This document shows, piece by piece, positions 16,448 through 24,576 of a DNA stretch of 64,000 nt. Source of the stretch: Rhizobium sp. ICMP 5592. GTDB taxonomy: Bacteria > Pseudomonadota > Alphaproteobacteria > Rhizobiales > Rhizobiaceae. Position 1 is the stretch's first letter. Each line of letters opens with the position of its first letter. The position numbers and the translations under genes are program-made. The notes under the pieces were generated by a model. The model worked only from the letters and a program-made list of their open reading frames with translations, was not told where the DNA came from and did no database searches. The stretch spans positions 847,671 to 911,670 of the forward strand of contig NZ_QSNT01000003.1 in assembly GCF_009498525.1 (NCBI RefSeq), read 5' to 3'.

Positions 16448-16885
16448 ATGAAAAAATCCCCCTACTCTGCTCAACGTGAACGCATTCTCGCTGAGGCCAT
16501 CAGCCCGGTCGCCAGCGAATTGCGGCTCCTCGACGCCGCCGATCTTATTTCGCTGCTGCGATTCGAACGCTATGGCAATCTCGCGGATCTCGTGGCCTCG
16601 GCCGCCGAGCTCTATTTCCTTCCCGGCATCGTCAATTTCGGGCTTGGAGGCGACTACAAGCTCGATTGGAGCGGCCCGGCCGAGGTCACGATCGACCTCG
16701 AAATCAAGCCGCGCGGCGTCACCATCTATGCCAAGCTCGCGCTTGCCGACCACCATGCTGGCATCGAGATCAACCATATCGCCTTCGAGAAAGCATCCGC
16801 CGATCCGGACGAGAACACCGCGCTCCTCGCCCGCAGTCTGAAGGATGCCCGCTATGCGATCGGCGGCGCAACGCAGGCGGCCTGA
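16448..16885 (+). CDS. Uncharacterised 145-aa protein downstream of flhB
   Basis: It starts 5 nt after the flhB stop and is therefore probably cotranscribed. It is predicted cytoplasmic: no signal peptide or membrane segment is visible. The N-terminal half is helical and leucine-rich (LRLLDAADLISLLRFERYGN); the C-terminal half looks like a beta-rich domain (VTIDLEIKPRGVTIYAKLAL). A hypothetical gene occupies the same place, between visR and flhB, in S. meliloti. Function is unknown; a late regulatory or assembly role in motility is suggested only by position. It converges with visR. Confidence 0.85.
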   Translation: MKKSPYSAQRERILAEAISPVASELRLLDAADLISLLRFERYGNLADLVASAAELYFLPGIVNFGLGGDYKLDWSGPAEVTIDLEIKPRGVTIYAKLALADHHAGIEINHIAFEKASADPDENTALLARSLKDARYAIGGATQAA

Positions 16886-16942
16886 GGACGTCCAAATCAT
16901 TCCGGAATTTACGATATGAAGATCCGCTGAGGAGCGTCGGTG

Positions 16943-17689
16943 TCAGCTGATGTAACCGAAGCGGATCGCCTTCGCGATCGCCTGGATGCGATTGACGCTG
17001 TCGAGCTTGATCGTCGCCGAGCCGAGATAGGCGTTGACGGTATGTACCGACAGGCCGAGCTTTTCGGCAATTTCTTCGCTGATCCGTCCGTCGCCGGCCA
17101 ATTGCAAGCAGGCGATCTCGCGCTCGCTCAATGCTTCGGCCGCCGGCGAGCGGCGCTCATCGAGCGACAAAAGCTCCATCATGATCTGGCAACTGCGGCC
17201 ATGCAGCTCGACGATCATATCGCTCGCCACGTCCATGAACTTCGCGGTGAAGACGACATAACCATTGCCGACGGAGCCCAGCCGCACCGGAAAGGCAACG
17301 CCGGCAAAAGGCAGGAGATGGGGTTTCAGGCGCTGGGTGAAAGCGGCAAAATCCGGCGTCTCGGCCGTGCTGTCGCTATCGCGGCCGTTCCACATCAGCG
17401 GAAGCAGCGACTTCTCGATATGCTCGATCATCGCCTCACCATAGGCCTCGACGAAAGCCTTGTTCATGACAGGATTGGCCGAGCCCCAGTTCTCCAGTTC
17501 GCAGACCAGGCGCTGCTTGCTCGGCAGGCCGGAACCGCTGAGGCGGTAGAGCGCGAAATTCTGCGCGTCGATCAATTTCTGCATCGACACCAGCTTCGGG
17601 AAGAGATCGGAACGACCCGAAATCCGATGCGAACGGTTAAGCTTCGTCTCGCCCGACATGTCCGTCGCCTTGTCCGGCTGATATCGCAT
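16943..17689 (-). CDS. visR: LuxR-type motility regulator VisR
   Basis: VisR works with VisN as the heteromeric master activator of flagellar, motor and chemotaxis genes in rhizobia. The 248-residue protein has an N-terminal autoinducer-binding-like sensory domain and a C-terminal LuxR HTH (LSEREIACLQLAGDGRISEE then IAEKLGLSVHTVNAYLGSAT). It lies 11 nt downstream of visN in the same operon. The ligand, if any, is unknown. Confidence 0.93.
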   Translation of the reverse strand: MRYQPDKATDMSGETKLNRSHRISGRSDLFPKLVSMQKLIDAQNFALYRLSGSGLPSKQRLVCELENWGSANPVMNKAFVEAYGEAMIEHIEKSLLPLMWNGRDSDSTAETPDFAAFTQRLKPHLLPFAGVAFPVRLGSVGNGYVVFTAKFMDVASDMIVELHGRSCQIMMELLSLDERRSPAAEALSEREIACLQLAGDGRISEEIAEKLGLSVHTVNAYLGSATIKLDSVNRIQAIAKAIRFGYIS

Positions 17690-17700
17690 TCAATAGGCCT

Positions 17701-18438
17701 TCAAACGAGGTTGTTTCTGACGGCAAACGCGATGGCTTCCGATCGCGTTTTCGTCGCGGTCTTGCGCATGACGCTGGTGATGTAGTTGTTGATGGTATTG
17801 CGCGAGATGCCGAGGATCATGGCGATCTCGTCGCTGGTCTTGCCCTCGGCAATCCAGAACAGACATTCCAGCTCGCGCTCGGTCAAATCGAAATCGCGCT
17901 CCAGCTTGCCTTCGACGCTGCGGGTGAAGCTAGCGAAATAGCCCGCCAGCAGCCCGACATCGCGCAATCGCTCCGGCGAGAGCAACAGGCTGTCGCGGGC
18001 CAGAAGCATCAGTGAGAACCGCGTGCGACCGACGTTGAAGGTCAGCGAGCAATAGTGACGGCTGACACCCTCCGGTGGCTCGACATCATCGGGCAGGAAA
18101 GCAAAATTCGGCTGGAACAGCGACATGGATTTTTCCACTTCGCCCGTGCGGCCATAGCCGCCCGTGAGTTCGGCAGCCAGGCGACGGACGAGATCGAAGG
18201 GCCAATCCGAAGATACGACGAAATCGAGCCCGCTCTCTTGGATCAGGTCGGAACGCGCCAGCAGATAATGAGAGGCGCCGACATAGTCCGTCAGCACGCG
18301 CAGACCGGATTGGAGATAGGCCGGGCCGGCGACGGCAGTCAGTTGCAGAATGAGCTGATCGCGCGACATGGCGATGGAAGGGGCGACTGCTCGCGCATCC
18401 TTGTCGCCCTTGCTCGCCTGCGATATCTGCATGTCCAT
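17701..18438 (-). CDS. visN: LuxR-type motility regulator VisN
   Basis: VisN is the partner of VisR at the top of the rhizobial motility hierarchy. The start is placed at 18438 (MDMQISQ) because AGGA lies about 8 nt upstream; the frame stays open to 18537 but that extension looks unlike a protein. This gives 245 residues. The C-terminal LuxR HTH reads LTERELECLFWIAEGKTSDE then IAMILGISRNTINNYITSVM. The N-terminal half is a divergent sensory domain. Confidence 0.92.
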   Translation of the reverse strand: MDMQISQASKGDKDARAVAPSIAMSRDQLILQLTAVAGPAYLQSGLRVLTDYVGASHYLLARSDLIQESGLDFVVSSDWPFDLVRRLAAELTGGYGRTGEVEKSMSLFQPNFAFLPDDVEPPEGVSRHYCSLTFNVGRTRFSLMLLARDSLLLSPERLRDVGLLAGYFASFTRSVEGKLERDFDLTERELECLFWIAEGKTSDEIAMILGISRNTINNYITSVMRKTATKTRSEAIAFAVRNNLV

Positions 18439-18939
18439 TTTCTGCGTTCCTGCCACTGTCGGACGATGGGACGTCAACGAGAGCATTGCTCGGTCTGGAC
18501 CCAGGGCACACCCCTGAAAACCGACATCGATCTTCAAAAAAGGCGCCTGCGCCAGCTTAAATTACGATTACGCCTCAAACGCATCCGGCGGAGGCACGGC
18601 GCGCAAGCGCTAACATGAATTCCACTTCGGCAATCGCATTGGCGCTGATCGCCGGAAACCCAATCAACAAACTATAAACTGGTTTCTCCGCGTCCCTGCG
18701 TCTTCAATCCTTGAATTCACCGGGGGCGGATTACGGCCCGATTCGCGCCGATTCGACGCTGCTACGAACAGATGAGCAAACTGTAAGTCGATTCTTTCGA
18801 CCCAGCAATGAAATTTGCCGCCTCTTCTTCAGTTGCCAACATCTCATACAGCCTGATTTCGCGACGACGGCTTGCTGCTAATATTTGCGAAATCCAGGAT
18901 TGCAACAAGTTGACCGGACCCTATCCGTTCACGCGAAAA
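18439..18939. promoter_or_regulatory. Long visN upstream region with three GANTC sites
   Basis: About 500 bp between visN and the fliF terminator contain no convincing gene. GATTC occurs at 18740-18744, 18750-18754 and 18790-18794: three CcrM-type GANTC methylation sites within 55 bp, about 300 nt upstream of visN. A long leader and complex control of the master regulator are likely. Confidence 0.5.
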
Positions 18940-18964
18940 GACCGGGATCTCTCCCGGTCCTTTT
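18940..18964. terminator. fliF: Bidirectional terminator at the end of fliF
   Basis: GACCGGGA (18940-18947), a 4-nt loop and TCCCGGTC (18952-18959) form an 8-bp stem. T-runs follow on both strands (TTTT at 18961-18964 on the plus strand; AAAA before the stem gives TTTT on the minus strand). It lies directly after the fliF stop. Confidence 0.8.
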
Positions 18965-18965
18965 A

Positions 18966-20645
18966 TCATGCGGCCTTGTCGACGGCCCATTTTCTGAGGA
19001 TCTTGGCGGCTCGCTCCTCGCTGATTTCCACCATGCGCGAGAGGCGACGCTCCGGCCCTTCCTTGACGCGGCGATTGAAGGTGCCGTTGTCCTCGCCCAT
19101 CGTCAACAAGTCGTCGGTGCTGTCGAAGCCGAAATCCGAACCGAAGCCGTCCATCAGAGCAGCGCCGGGTCCGCCAACCGCGCCGGGTGCGAAATCCGGC
19201 AGCTCCAGGCCGGCCGCATCCGGCAGGGCCGTGCTGTTGGCACCACCGCCAAGCGAGCGGATAAGCGGACGGAAGCCCAGCCAGATGATGAGGACAGCGA
19301 CTGCGACAAAGGCGAGCGCATTGATGATGCCGGCGATATTGCGGCTCAGCACATCCATGATGTTGAGACCCGAGGCGTTGTCGTCGAGCAGCTGGGTATC
19401 GAGGAAATCCATCGCATTGACGGTCACCACGTCGCCGCGGCTTGGATCGAGGCCGGCAGCGGTGGCGACGATCTTCTGCATTTCGGCGATATAGGCATCG
19501 ACCTTTGCCTGGTCGGCCGGCTGACCGACCATCTGGGCGATACGACCCCTGTTGACCACCACGGCGACAGACAGCTTCTCGATCTTGTAGCTGTTACGGA
19601 CCGTTGCGGTGGTCTTGCTGTTGATTTCGTAATTGGTCTGCTCTTCACGCTTGTCGGTCTGGTCGTTCGAAGTCGGACCATTGCCGCCGGCCTGAGGCGC
19701 TGCCTGCGGAATGTTCTGCTCGACCGTTGCAGCCGTGTCGGACTGACGCTGCTGCGACTTCTGCGCTTCCTTGGTGGTGCGAACCGAACGCTCGACCTTC
19801 GATTCCGGGTCGTAGGTGGTTTCCTGCACCTGCTGGCTGTCGGTGTTCAGCTGGGCCGTCACGCTGGAGCGGAAATTGTCCATGCCGAGGAAGGGGGCCA
19901 GCGCCTTGTCGATATTCGATGCGATTTCGCCCTGAACATTCTGCACGATGCCGAGATTGCGGTTCAGGGCGCCATTGCTCTGATCGTCGCCGGAGGCGAG
20001 CAGCTGCCCGGTGGAGTCGAGGATGGTGACGTCGTCGACCTCAAGACCGGGCACGGCGGAAGCGACGAGATGACGGATGGCCTGAGCTGCCTTGCGCGCG
20101 GCTTCGGCATTGGCCCGGATCATCACTGAGGCTGTCGGCTTCTGGTCCGCCTTCCGGAAGTTGCCGACATCCTGCATGACGATATGGACGCGCGCCGCGC
20201 TGATGCCGGAGATCGAGGTGATCGTCCGGCCGATTTCGCCTTCCAGGGCGCGAACGCGGGTCACTTCCTGCATGAAGGAAGTCAGGCCGAGCGAGCCGAC
20301 ATTGTCGAAGAGCTCATAGCCGGCATTGGTGCTGTTCGGCAGGCCGCGCTCGGCGAGAAGCGCGCGGGCCTTGCCGGTCATACCGGTCGGCACGGTCAGG
20401 CTGGTGCCGTCCGTTCCCACCTGAAAATTGATCTTGGCTTCGGCAAGCGCAATGCTGATCTGATTCAGATCGGTCGCATCCAGGCCGACATAAAGCGTCT
20501 CCTGGGCGGGCTTGTTGACGTAGAGGGCTGCAAACAGGACCAGCGCCACGGACAAAATGCCCACGCCGGCGAGAGTCAGCAACCGCGTCCTCCCGAGATT
20601 CTGCAGATTCCTGAACAAGGGAACTAATTGATTTAACAGATTCAT
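18966..20645 (-). CDS. fliF: Flagellar MS-ring protein FliF
   Basis: FliF forms the MS ring in the inner membrane, the foundation of the basal body. The 559-residue protein has an N-terminal membrane helix (about residues 22-45), periplasmic ring-building motifs (GYELFDNVGSLGLTSFMQEV then RALEGEIGRTI), a long Q/T/N-rich periplasmic stretch, and a second membrane helix (about residues 440-462, NALAFVAVAVLIIWLGFRPL). The cytoplasmic tail ends in the FliG-binding segment (RLSRMVEISEERAAKILRKW). It is followed by a strong terminator. Confidence 0.97.
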   Translation of the reverse strand: MNLLNQLVPLFRNLQNLGRTRLLTLAGVGILSVALVLFAALYVNKPAQETLYVGLDATDLNQISIALAEAKINFQVGTDGTSLTVPTGMTGKARALLAERGLPNSTNAGYELFDNVGSLGLTSFMQEVTRVRALEGEIGRTITSISGISAARVHIVMQDVGNFRKADQKPTASVMIRANAEAARKAAQAIRHLVASAVPGLEVDDVTILDSTGQLLASGDDQSNGALNRNLGIVQNVQGEIASNIDKALAPFLGMDNFRSSVTAQLNTDSQQVQETTYDPESKVERSVRTTKEAQKSQQRQSDTAATVEQNIPQAAPQAGGNGPTSNDQTDKREEQTNYEINSKTTATVRNSYKIEKLSVAVVVNRGRIAQMVGQPADQAKVDAYIAEMQKIVATAAGLDPSRGDVVTVNAMDFLDTQLLDDNASGLNIMDVLSRNIAGIINALAFVAVAVLIIWLGFRPLIRSLGGGANSTALPDAAGLELPDFAPGAVGGPGAALMDGFGSDFGFDSTDDLLTMGEDNGTFNRRVKEGPERRLSRMVEISEERAAKILRKWAVDKAA

Positions 20646-20812
20646 TCTGTTCTCGCACGATTCGTCAAAGACCTGATGGCTTTGTGCCCTGCAGCGAAGA
20701 TAGGAATCGAAACTTGTGCGAGCGTTTCGTCCGGCAGGGAAAACGAGAGAGGCGGGAAGAAAACTATTTTAAAAAATATAGAAAAAACAATATCGGGTAC
20801 CGGCGGTTGCGG
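20646..20812 (-). promoter_or_regulatory. fliF upstream region after the che operon
   Basis: The 167-bp gap between cheT and fliF is partly A+T-rich (20759-20795) and holds CTTGTGCGAG at 20713-20722, identical to a 10-mer in the flgF/motA region. It probably carries the fliF promoter; no clear terminator for the che operon was seen. Confidence 0.45.
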
Positions 20813-21202
20813 TCAGAAGAAATCGAAATCTCCGGCAGCCTTGGCGAGCGGCTGGGAATGTCCGTGACGGCCGCTGCCGCCCAGTGCCCTCTGCATCTCG
20901 GTGAGCTTCACCAGGCTCAGCGCGGTCGCGACATCGACCATCCAGCCATCCGGCATGTCGCCGGTGATGGTGTCGATGAATTCGGCGATGCCGCGCGTCT
21001 TCTGAACGGCCAGATCGATGCCCTGCATGACCTTCATCGCGTCAGGCGACTCCAGCACATTGACGCCGCTGAGATCGAGCAGTTGCGGCTCGATGCGCTC
21101 GATCAGGTAAGCGATATCGTGCAATTCCGCGACGATCCGCATCAGGATGGCGGGGAGCGTCTCCTGCATGGCAGTCGTATCGGCGCGCTGGGTATTCGTC
21201 AT
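20813..21202 (-). CDS. cheT: Chemotaxis protein CheT (CheZ-like)
   Basis: The last gene of the che operon encodes a 129-residue, mostly helical protein. It contains DLAVQ at residues 63-67, matching the DxxxQ motif by which CheZ-type phosphatases dephosphorylate CheY-P. In S. meliloti the protein at this position is CheT, which has been linked to signal termination and adaptation. It is predicted cytoplasmic and lies 17 nt after cheD. The name rests on position and the motif. Confidence 0.82.
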   Translation of the reverse strand: MTNTQRADTTAMQETLPAILMRIVAELHDIAYLIERIEPQLLDLSGVNVLESPDAMKVMQGIDLAVQKTRGIAEFIDTITGDMPDGWMVDVATALSLVKLTEMQRALGGSGRHGHSQPLAKAAGDFDFF

Positions 21203-21219
21203 AGGGTAGTCCTCGCTGA

Positions 21220-21774
21220 TCAGAAAAATTCGATCGCATTGTCGACAGGCTTCGGGGCTGCAACGGGGCGCTGCTCCAGGGCCACGGTCTTCTGCGTTTC
21301 GGCGCCGGTGAGCGGATATTGCCGTGCACGGCCGGAAACCGGCCAGTACTCCACCTTGCGTCCGTGCTCGCCGCCGGTGCTGGAGCTGACGACCGGGATG
21401 CCTTCATCCCGCAGGAACTGCATGGCGAAGGCTGCATTCTGCTCGCCGACATTGGAGAAGGTGGCGATCGTCTTCGCGCCGCCAAAGACCTTCGCCTCCA
21501 GCCGGTCGCGACGCGCGCCCTGCTTCAGAAGGCCGTTGATCAGCAGTTCCATCAGATGCACGCCGTAGCGCGTGGCATCGCCGCCGCTCGTCGGCGAAGA
21601 CGCCATTCCCGGCAGCAGAAAATGGTTCATGCCGCCGACGCCAGCCACCGGATCGCGCAAACATGCCGCCACGCAGGAGCCGAGAATGGTCGCCAGGACT
21701 ACCTCGGGGTCACCGATGACCTTGTACTCGCCCTGAATGATGTGCACACGACGGGCAGCGGCCTCAAGGATCAT
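21220..21774 (-). CDS. cheD: Chemoreceptor glutamine deamidase CheD
   Basis: CheD deamidates glutamines in chemoreceptors and helps adaptation. The 184-residue protein has the family signature around the catalytic cysteine (C34 in TILGSCVAACLRDPVAGVGG), followed by GGMNHFLLPG with the catalytic histidine (H51). Its ATG overlaps the cheY2 stop by 4 nt. Length is normal. Confidence 0.95.
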   Translation of the reverse strand: MILEAAARRVHIIQGEYKVIGDPEVVLATILGSCVAACLRDPVAGVGGMNHFLLPGMASSPTSGGDATRYGVHLMELLINGLLKQGARRDRLEAKVFGGAKTIATFSNVGEQNAAFAMQFLRDEGIPVVSSSTGGEHGRKVEYWPVSGRARQYPLTGAETQKTVALEQRPVAAPKPVDNAIEFF

Positions 21775-22160
21775 TTCAGTGCTCCGAACACGGCCTCGAT
21801 CGCAGCCTTCATCTTTTCGATGGTGAAGGGCTTGGCGAGAACATTGTTGGCGCCAAGCTGTGCCGCCTTCTGCACCAGGGCACGATCGCCCTGCGCGGTC
21901 AGGATGATGAAGGCGGCCTTCTTGGTTGCTGGATTGGTGCGAACAGCCTGCAACAGGCCGAGACCATCCATCTTCGGCATGTTGAAGTCCGAGATCACCA
22001 GATGATGCGGCTGCTGCTGCATGATCTTCATGCCCTGCTCGCCGTCGCCGGCGGCAGTGATCTGTTTGAAGCCCAGTTGCGTCAGCGCGTCGCTTAGCAA
22101 CAGGCGACTGGTGACCTGATCGTCGACGATCAGAACTTTGATTTTCTCCGCTAGAGACAT
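21771..22160 (-). CDS. cheY2: Chemotaxis response regulator CheY2
   Basis: A single-domain receiver of 129 residues. The phospho-acceptor is D58 (in LVISDFNMPKMDGLG), with the acidic pair DD at 13-14 and the conserved lysine in NVLAKPF. In S. meliloti the equivalent CheY2 is the main motor-controlling regulator while CheY1 acts as a phosphate sink, so the same split is likely here. It overlaps cheB by one base and cheD by 4 nt. Confidence 0.93.
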   Translation of the reverse strand: MSLAEKIKVLIVDDQVTSRLLLSDALTQLGFKQITAAGDGEQGMKIMQQQPHHLVISDFNMPKMDGLGLLQAVRTNPATKKAAFIILTAQGDRALVQKAAQLGANNVLAKPFTIEKMKAAIEAVFGALK

Positions 22161-23203
22161 TATTCGCTCCCTTCCTTTCGGGCGGCTGTTACTTTCAATA
22201 TTTCCTCGCCAATGGCGTTCAGCGGAAACTGCTGTTCGACTGCGCCGAGTTCGAACGCGACCCTCGGCATTCCATAGACCACGCAGGTCTTTTCGTTCTG
22301 GCCGATGGTGCGCGCGCCGGCATGGCGCATCTTGAGAAGACCGGCGGCGCCATCGCGCCCCATGCCGGTCAGGATCACACCCACGGCATTGCGGCCGGCA
22401 AGCTCGGCCACCGAATCAAACAGCACGTCGACGGAAGGGCGATGGCCGTTGACCGGACCGCCCTCGACCAGCCGGCAATGCGGCGCCGAGGCGCTGGCAA
22501 CCTGCAAATGCCTTTCGCCGCCTGGGGCCAGATAGATCTTGCCGATTTCCAGCCGCGCGCCGTCGGTCGCCTCCTGCACCACGGGAGCGCAGAGACGGTT
22601 GAGACGCTCGGCGAAACTGCGGGTGAAACTCGGCGGCATATGCTGGGTGATGACCGTCGGCGGGCAATTGGCCGGGAATTTCTGCAGCACCGCGATCAAC
22701 GCCTCGACACCACCGGTGGACGAACCGATCGCGACGATCTTGCGGCCGACGCGAAAATCCGCAACCGCAGGCGGCGGGGCATGGCTGGCGGCTGGCTTGA
22801 CATATTGCCGCTGCGAACGAGCCGCCGCCTTCACCTTTTCGGCGAGATCGCCGAACGGACGGGGCTCGCCCGGAACCGGCTTGCCGACGCAATCGAAGGC
22901 ACCGATCTCAAGCGCAGCCAGCGTCGCCTCGGCGCCGCGATGCGTCATGGTCGAGACCATGATGACCGGCATGGGCCTGAGCGTCATGATCTTCTCGAGG
23001 AAGTCGAGGCCGTTCATGTTCGGCATCTCAATATCGAGCGTTACGACATCGGGATTGAGCGCCTTGATCGCGGCGCGCGCCTCCAGCGCATCCCCGGCCT
23101 GGCCGATGACGTCGACCTCCGGATCGGAGCGCAGGACGGCTGTGATCAGACCCCGCATGGTGGGCGAGTCGTCGACGACGAGGACGCGGGCGGGAGCGCT
23201 CAT
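22160..23203 (-). CDS. cheB: Chemoreceptor methylesterase/deamidase CheB
   Basis: CheB removes methyl groups from receptors when phosphorylated by CheA. The 347-residue protein has an N-terminal receiver domain (D57 in VTLDIEMPNMNGLDF) and a C-terminal methylesterase domain with the catalytic triad in SSTGGVEAL (S161/S162 region), TQHMP (H188) and GMGRDGAAG (D284). Its start overlaps cheR by 4 nt, which keeps the opposing enzymes at matched levels. Confidence 0.97.
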   Translation of the reverse strand: MSAPARVLVVDDSPTMRGLITAVLRSDPEVDVIGQAGDALEARAAIKALNPDVVTLDIEMPNMNGLDFLEKIMTLRPMPVIMVSTMTHRGAEATLAALEIGAFDCVGKPVPGEPRPFGDLAEKVKAAARSQRQYVKPAASHAPPPAVADFRVGRKIVAIGSSTGGVEALIAVLQKFPANCPPTVITQHMPPSFTRSFAERLNRLCAPVVQEATDGARLEIGKIYLAPGGERHLQVASASAPHCRLVEGGPVNGHRPSVDVLFDSVAELAGRNAVGVILTGMGRDGAAGLLKMRHAGARTIGQNEKTCVVYGMPRVAFELGAVEQQFPLNAIGEEILKVTAARKEGSE

Positions 23204-24108
23204 GGTTTTCTCCCCGTGTTCTTGCCGATATGGCGATAGGTGGTGATGCCGATATTGTCGAAGAGGTGCTTGGCGTCGCCCGCGACCCGCTCGGAATGGC
23301 CGATATAGAGATGGCCGCTGTCCTGCAGCTGACCCGCGAAACGCGACCAGATCTTCGTTTGCGTCGGCTCATCGAAATAGATGACGACGTTGCGGCAGAA
23401 GATGACGTCGAAGCTACCCTTGAACGGCCACTGCGCCAAAAGGTTCAGCTCGTTGAAGGTGATCAACCGCTTGACGCGATCGTCGATCTGGAACTTGCGG
23501 CGCCCCTGGATCTCCACCTCCTGGAACCATTGCTTGCGCATGGCGGGCGAGACAGTTTCGAGTGCCGCCTCGTCATAGGCGCCGACGCGGGCAAGGCCGA
23601 GGATCTTCGGATCGATATCCGTCGCCAGGATCCTGAAATCGAGGTCCGCCGCGTTCGGCAGCAGCGATAGAACCGTGAGCGCGATGGAATAGGGCTCCTG
23701 CCCGTCGGAACAGGCCGCCGACCAGATGCGGACGCGACCGCCGGCCTTGGCGCGCGCCAGAAGGCCGGGCAGGACCTCATCGCGCAGATGATCGAAATGA
23801 TGGTTCTCGCGAAAGAAGCGCGTGAAATTGGTCGTCAGGTGCGACAGCATCTCGCGCCGCTGGACGGCTCCCGCCGGCGAGGAAACCAGCTGGCAATAAT
23901 CGCGGAAGCCCGGCAGGCCGAGTGCCCGGATATGCTTGGACAGCCGCGAGTAGACCAGCGAGGCCTTGGTCTCGTTGAGAGAAATCCCGGCGTCAGAATA
24001 GATCATGGCGGCGATTTCGGAGAGATCACGGCGGGTCAGCGGATACTCGCCGCTGGCCAGAACCTCATCCGGGGATGCTTTCAGATCTGTTGCTCCCATC
24101 ACACTCAT
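23200..24108 (-). CDS. cheR: Chemoreceptor methyltransferase CheR
   Basis: CheR methylates receptor glutamates using S-adenosylmethionine. The 302-residue protein has the N-terminal all-helical domain (YSRLSKHIRALGLPGFRDYC) and the SAM-binding domain with RIWSAACSDGQEPYSIA and DVIFCRNVVIYFD. Length is normal. The start overlaps cheW by 4 nt. Confidence 0.97.
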   Translation of the reverse strand: MSVMGATDLKASPDEVLASGEYPLTRRDLSEIAAMIYSDAGISLNETKASLVYSRLSKHIRALGLPGFRDYCQLVSSPAGAVQRREMLSHLTTNFTRFFRENHHFDHLRDEVLPGLLARAKAGGRVRIWSAACSDGQEPYSIALTVLSLLPNAADLDFRILATDIDPKILGLARVGAYDEAALETVSPAMRKQWFQEVEIQGRRKFQIDDRVKRLITFNELNLLAQWPFKGSFDVIFCRNVVIYFDEPTQTKIWSRFAGQLQDSGHLYIGHSERVAGDAKHLFDNIGITTYRHIGKNTGRKP

Positions 24109-24572
24109 GCGGCCTGGCTTTCGTGTTCGGGGAACAGGGTTTCGAGTTCGATGAGACAGATCATGCGGCGGTCGATCGCCAGGACGCCACGCGCGAACTG
24201 CCGTTCATAGTCGGAAGAGACTTCCGGCGTCGGCTGGATCGTGTCGTCGGTGACCGTCAGGATATCCGACACGGCATCGACCAGAAGGCCGACGACCTTG
24301 CGCTTGACCTGAGCGACGATAATCACATGCCGCACGGTCGGCTCGGCGCGCCCCATGCCGAGCCGGGCCGAGAGGTCGACGATCGGCAGTACGGCGCCGC
24401 GCAAGTTGATGACGCCAAGCATATAGCCGGGCGAATGCGGCATGGCGGTAGCCGGCGTCCAGCCGCGAATTTCGCGGACGGACATGATGTCGACGCAGAA
24501 TTCCTGATCGCCGATCCGGAAGGCGATTAGCTCTCGGGCACCCTGGGTCAGGTTCTTGATCGCGTCGGACAT
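24105..24572 (-). CDS. cheW: Chemotaxis coupling protein CheW
   Basis: CheW links receptors to CheA. The 155-residue SH3-like protein shows the family run QEFCVDIMSVREIRGW, MLGVINLRGAVLPIVDLSAR and KVVGLLVDAVSDIL. It lies 4 nt after cheA and overlaps cheR by 4 nt. Confidence 0.97.
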   Translation of the reverse strand: MSDAIKNLTQGARELIAFRIGDQEFCVDIMSVREIRGWTPATAMPHSPGYMLGVINLRGAVLPIVDLSARLGMGRAEPTVRHVIIVAQVKRKVVGLLVDAVSDILTVTDDTIQPTPEVSSDYERQFARGVLAIDRRMICLIELETLFPEHESQAA

Positions 24573-24576
24573 AGGC

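Noticed and set aside
18885..20129. 414-aa plus-strand open frame
   Set aside because: Antisense to fliF.
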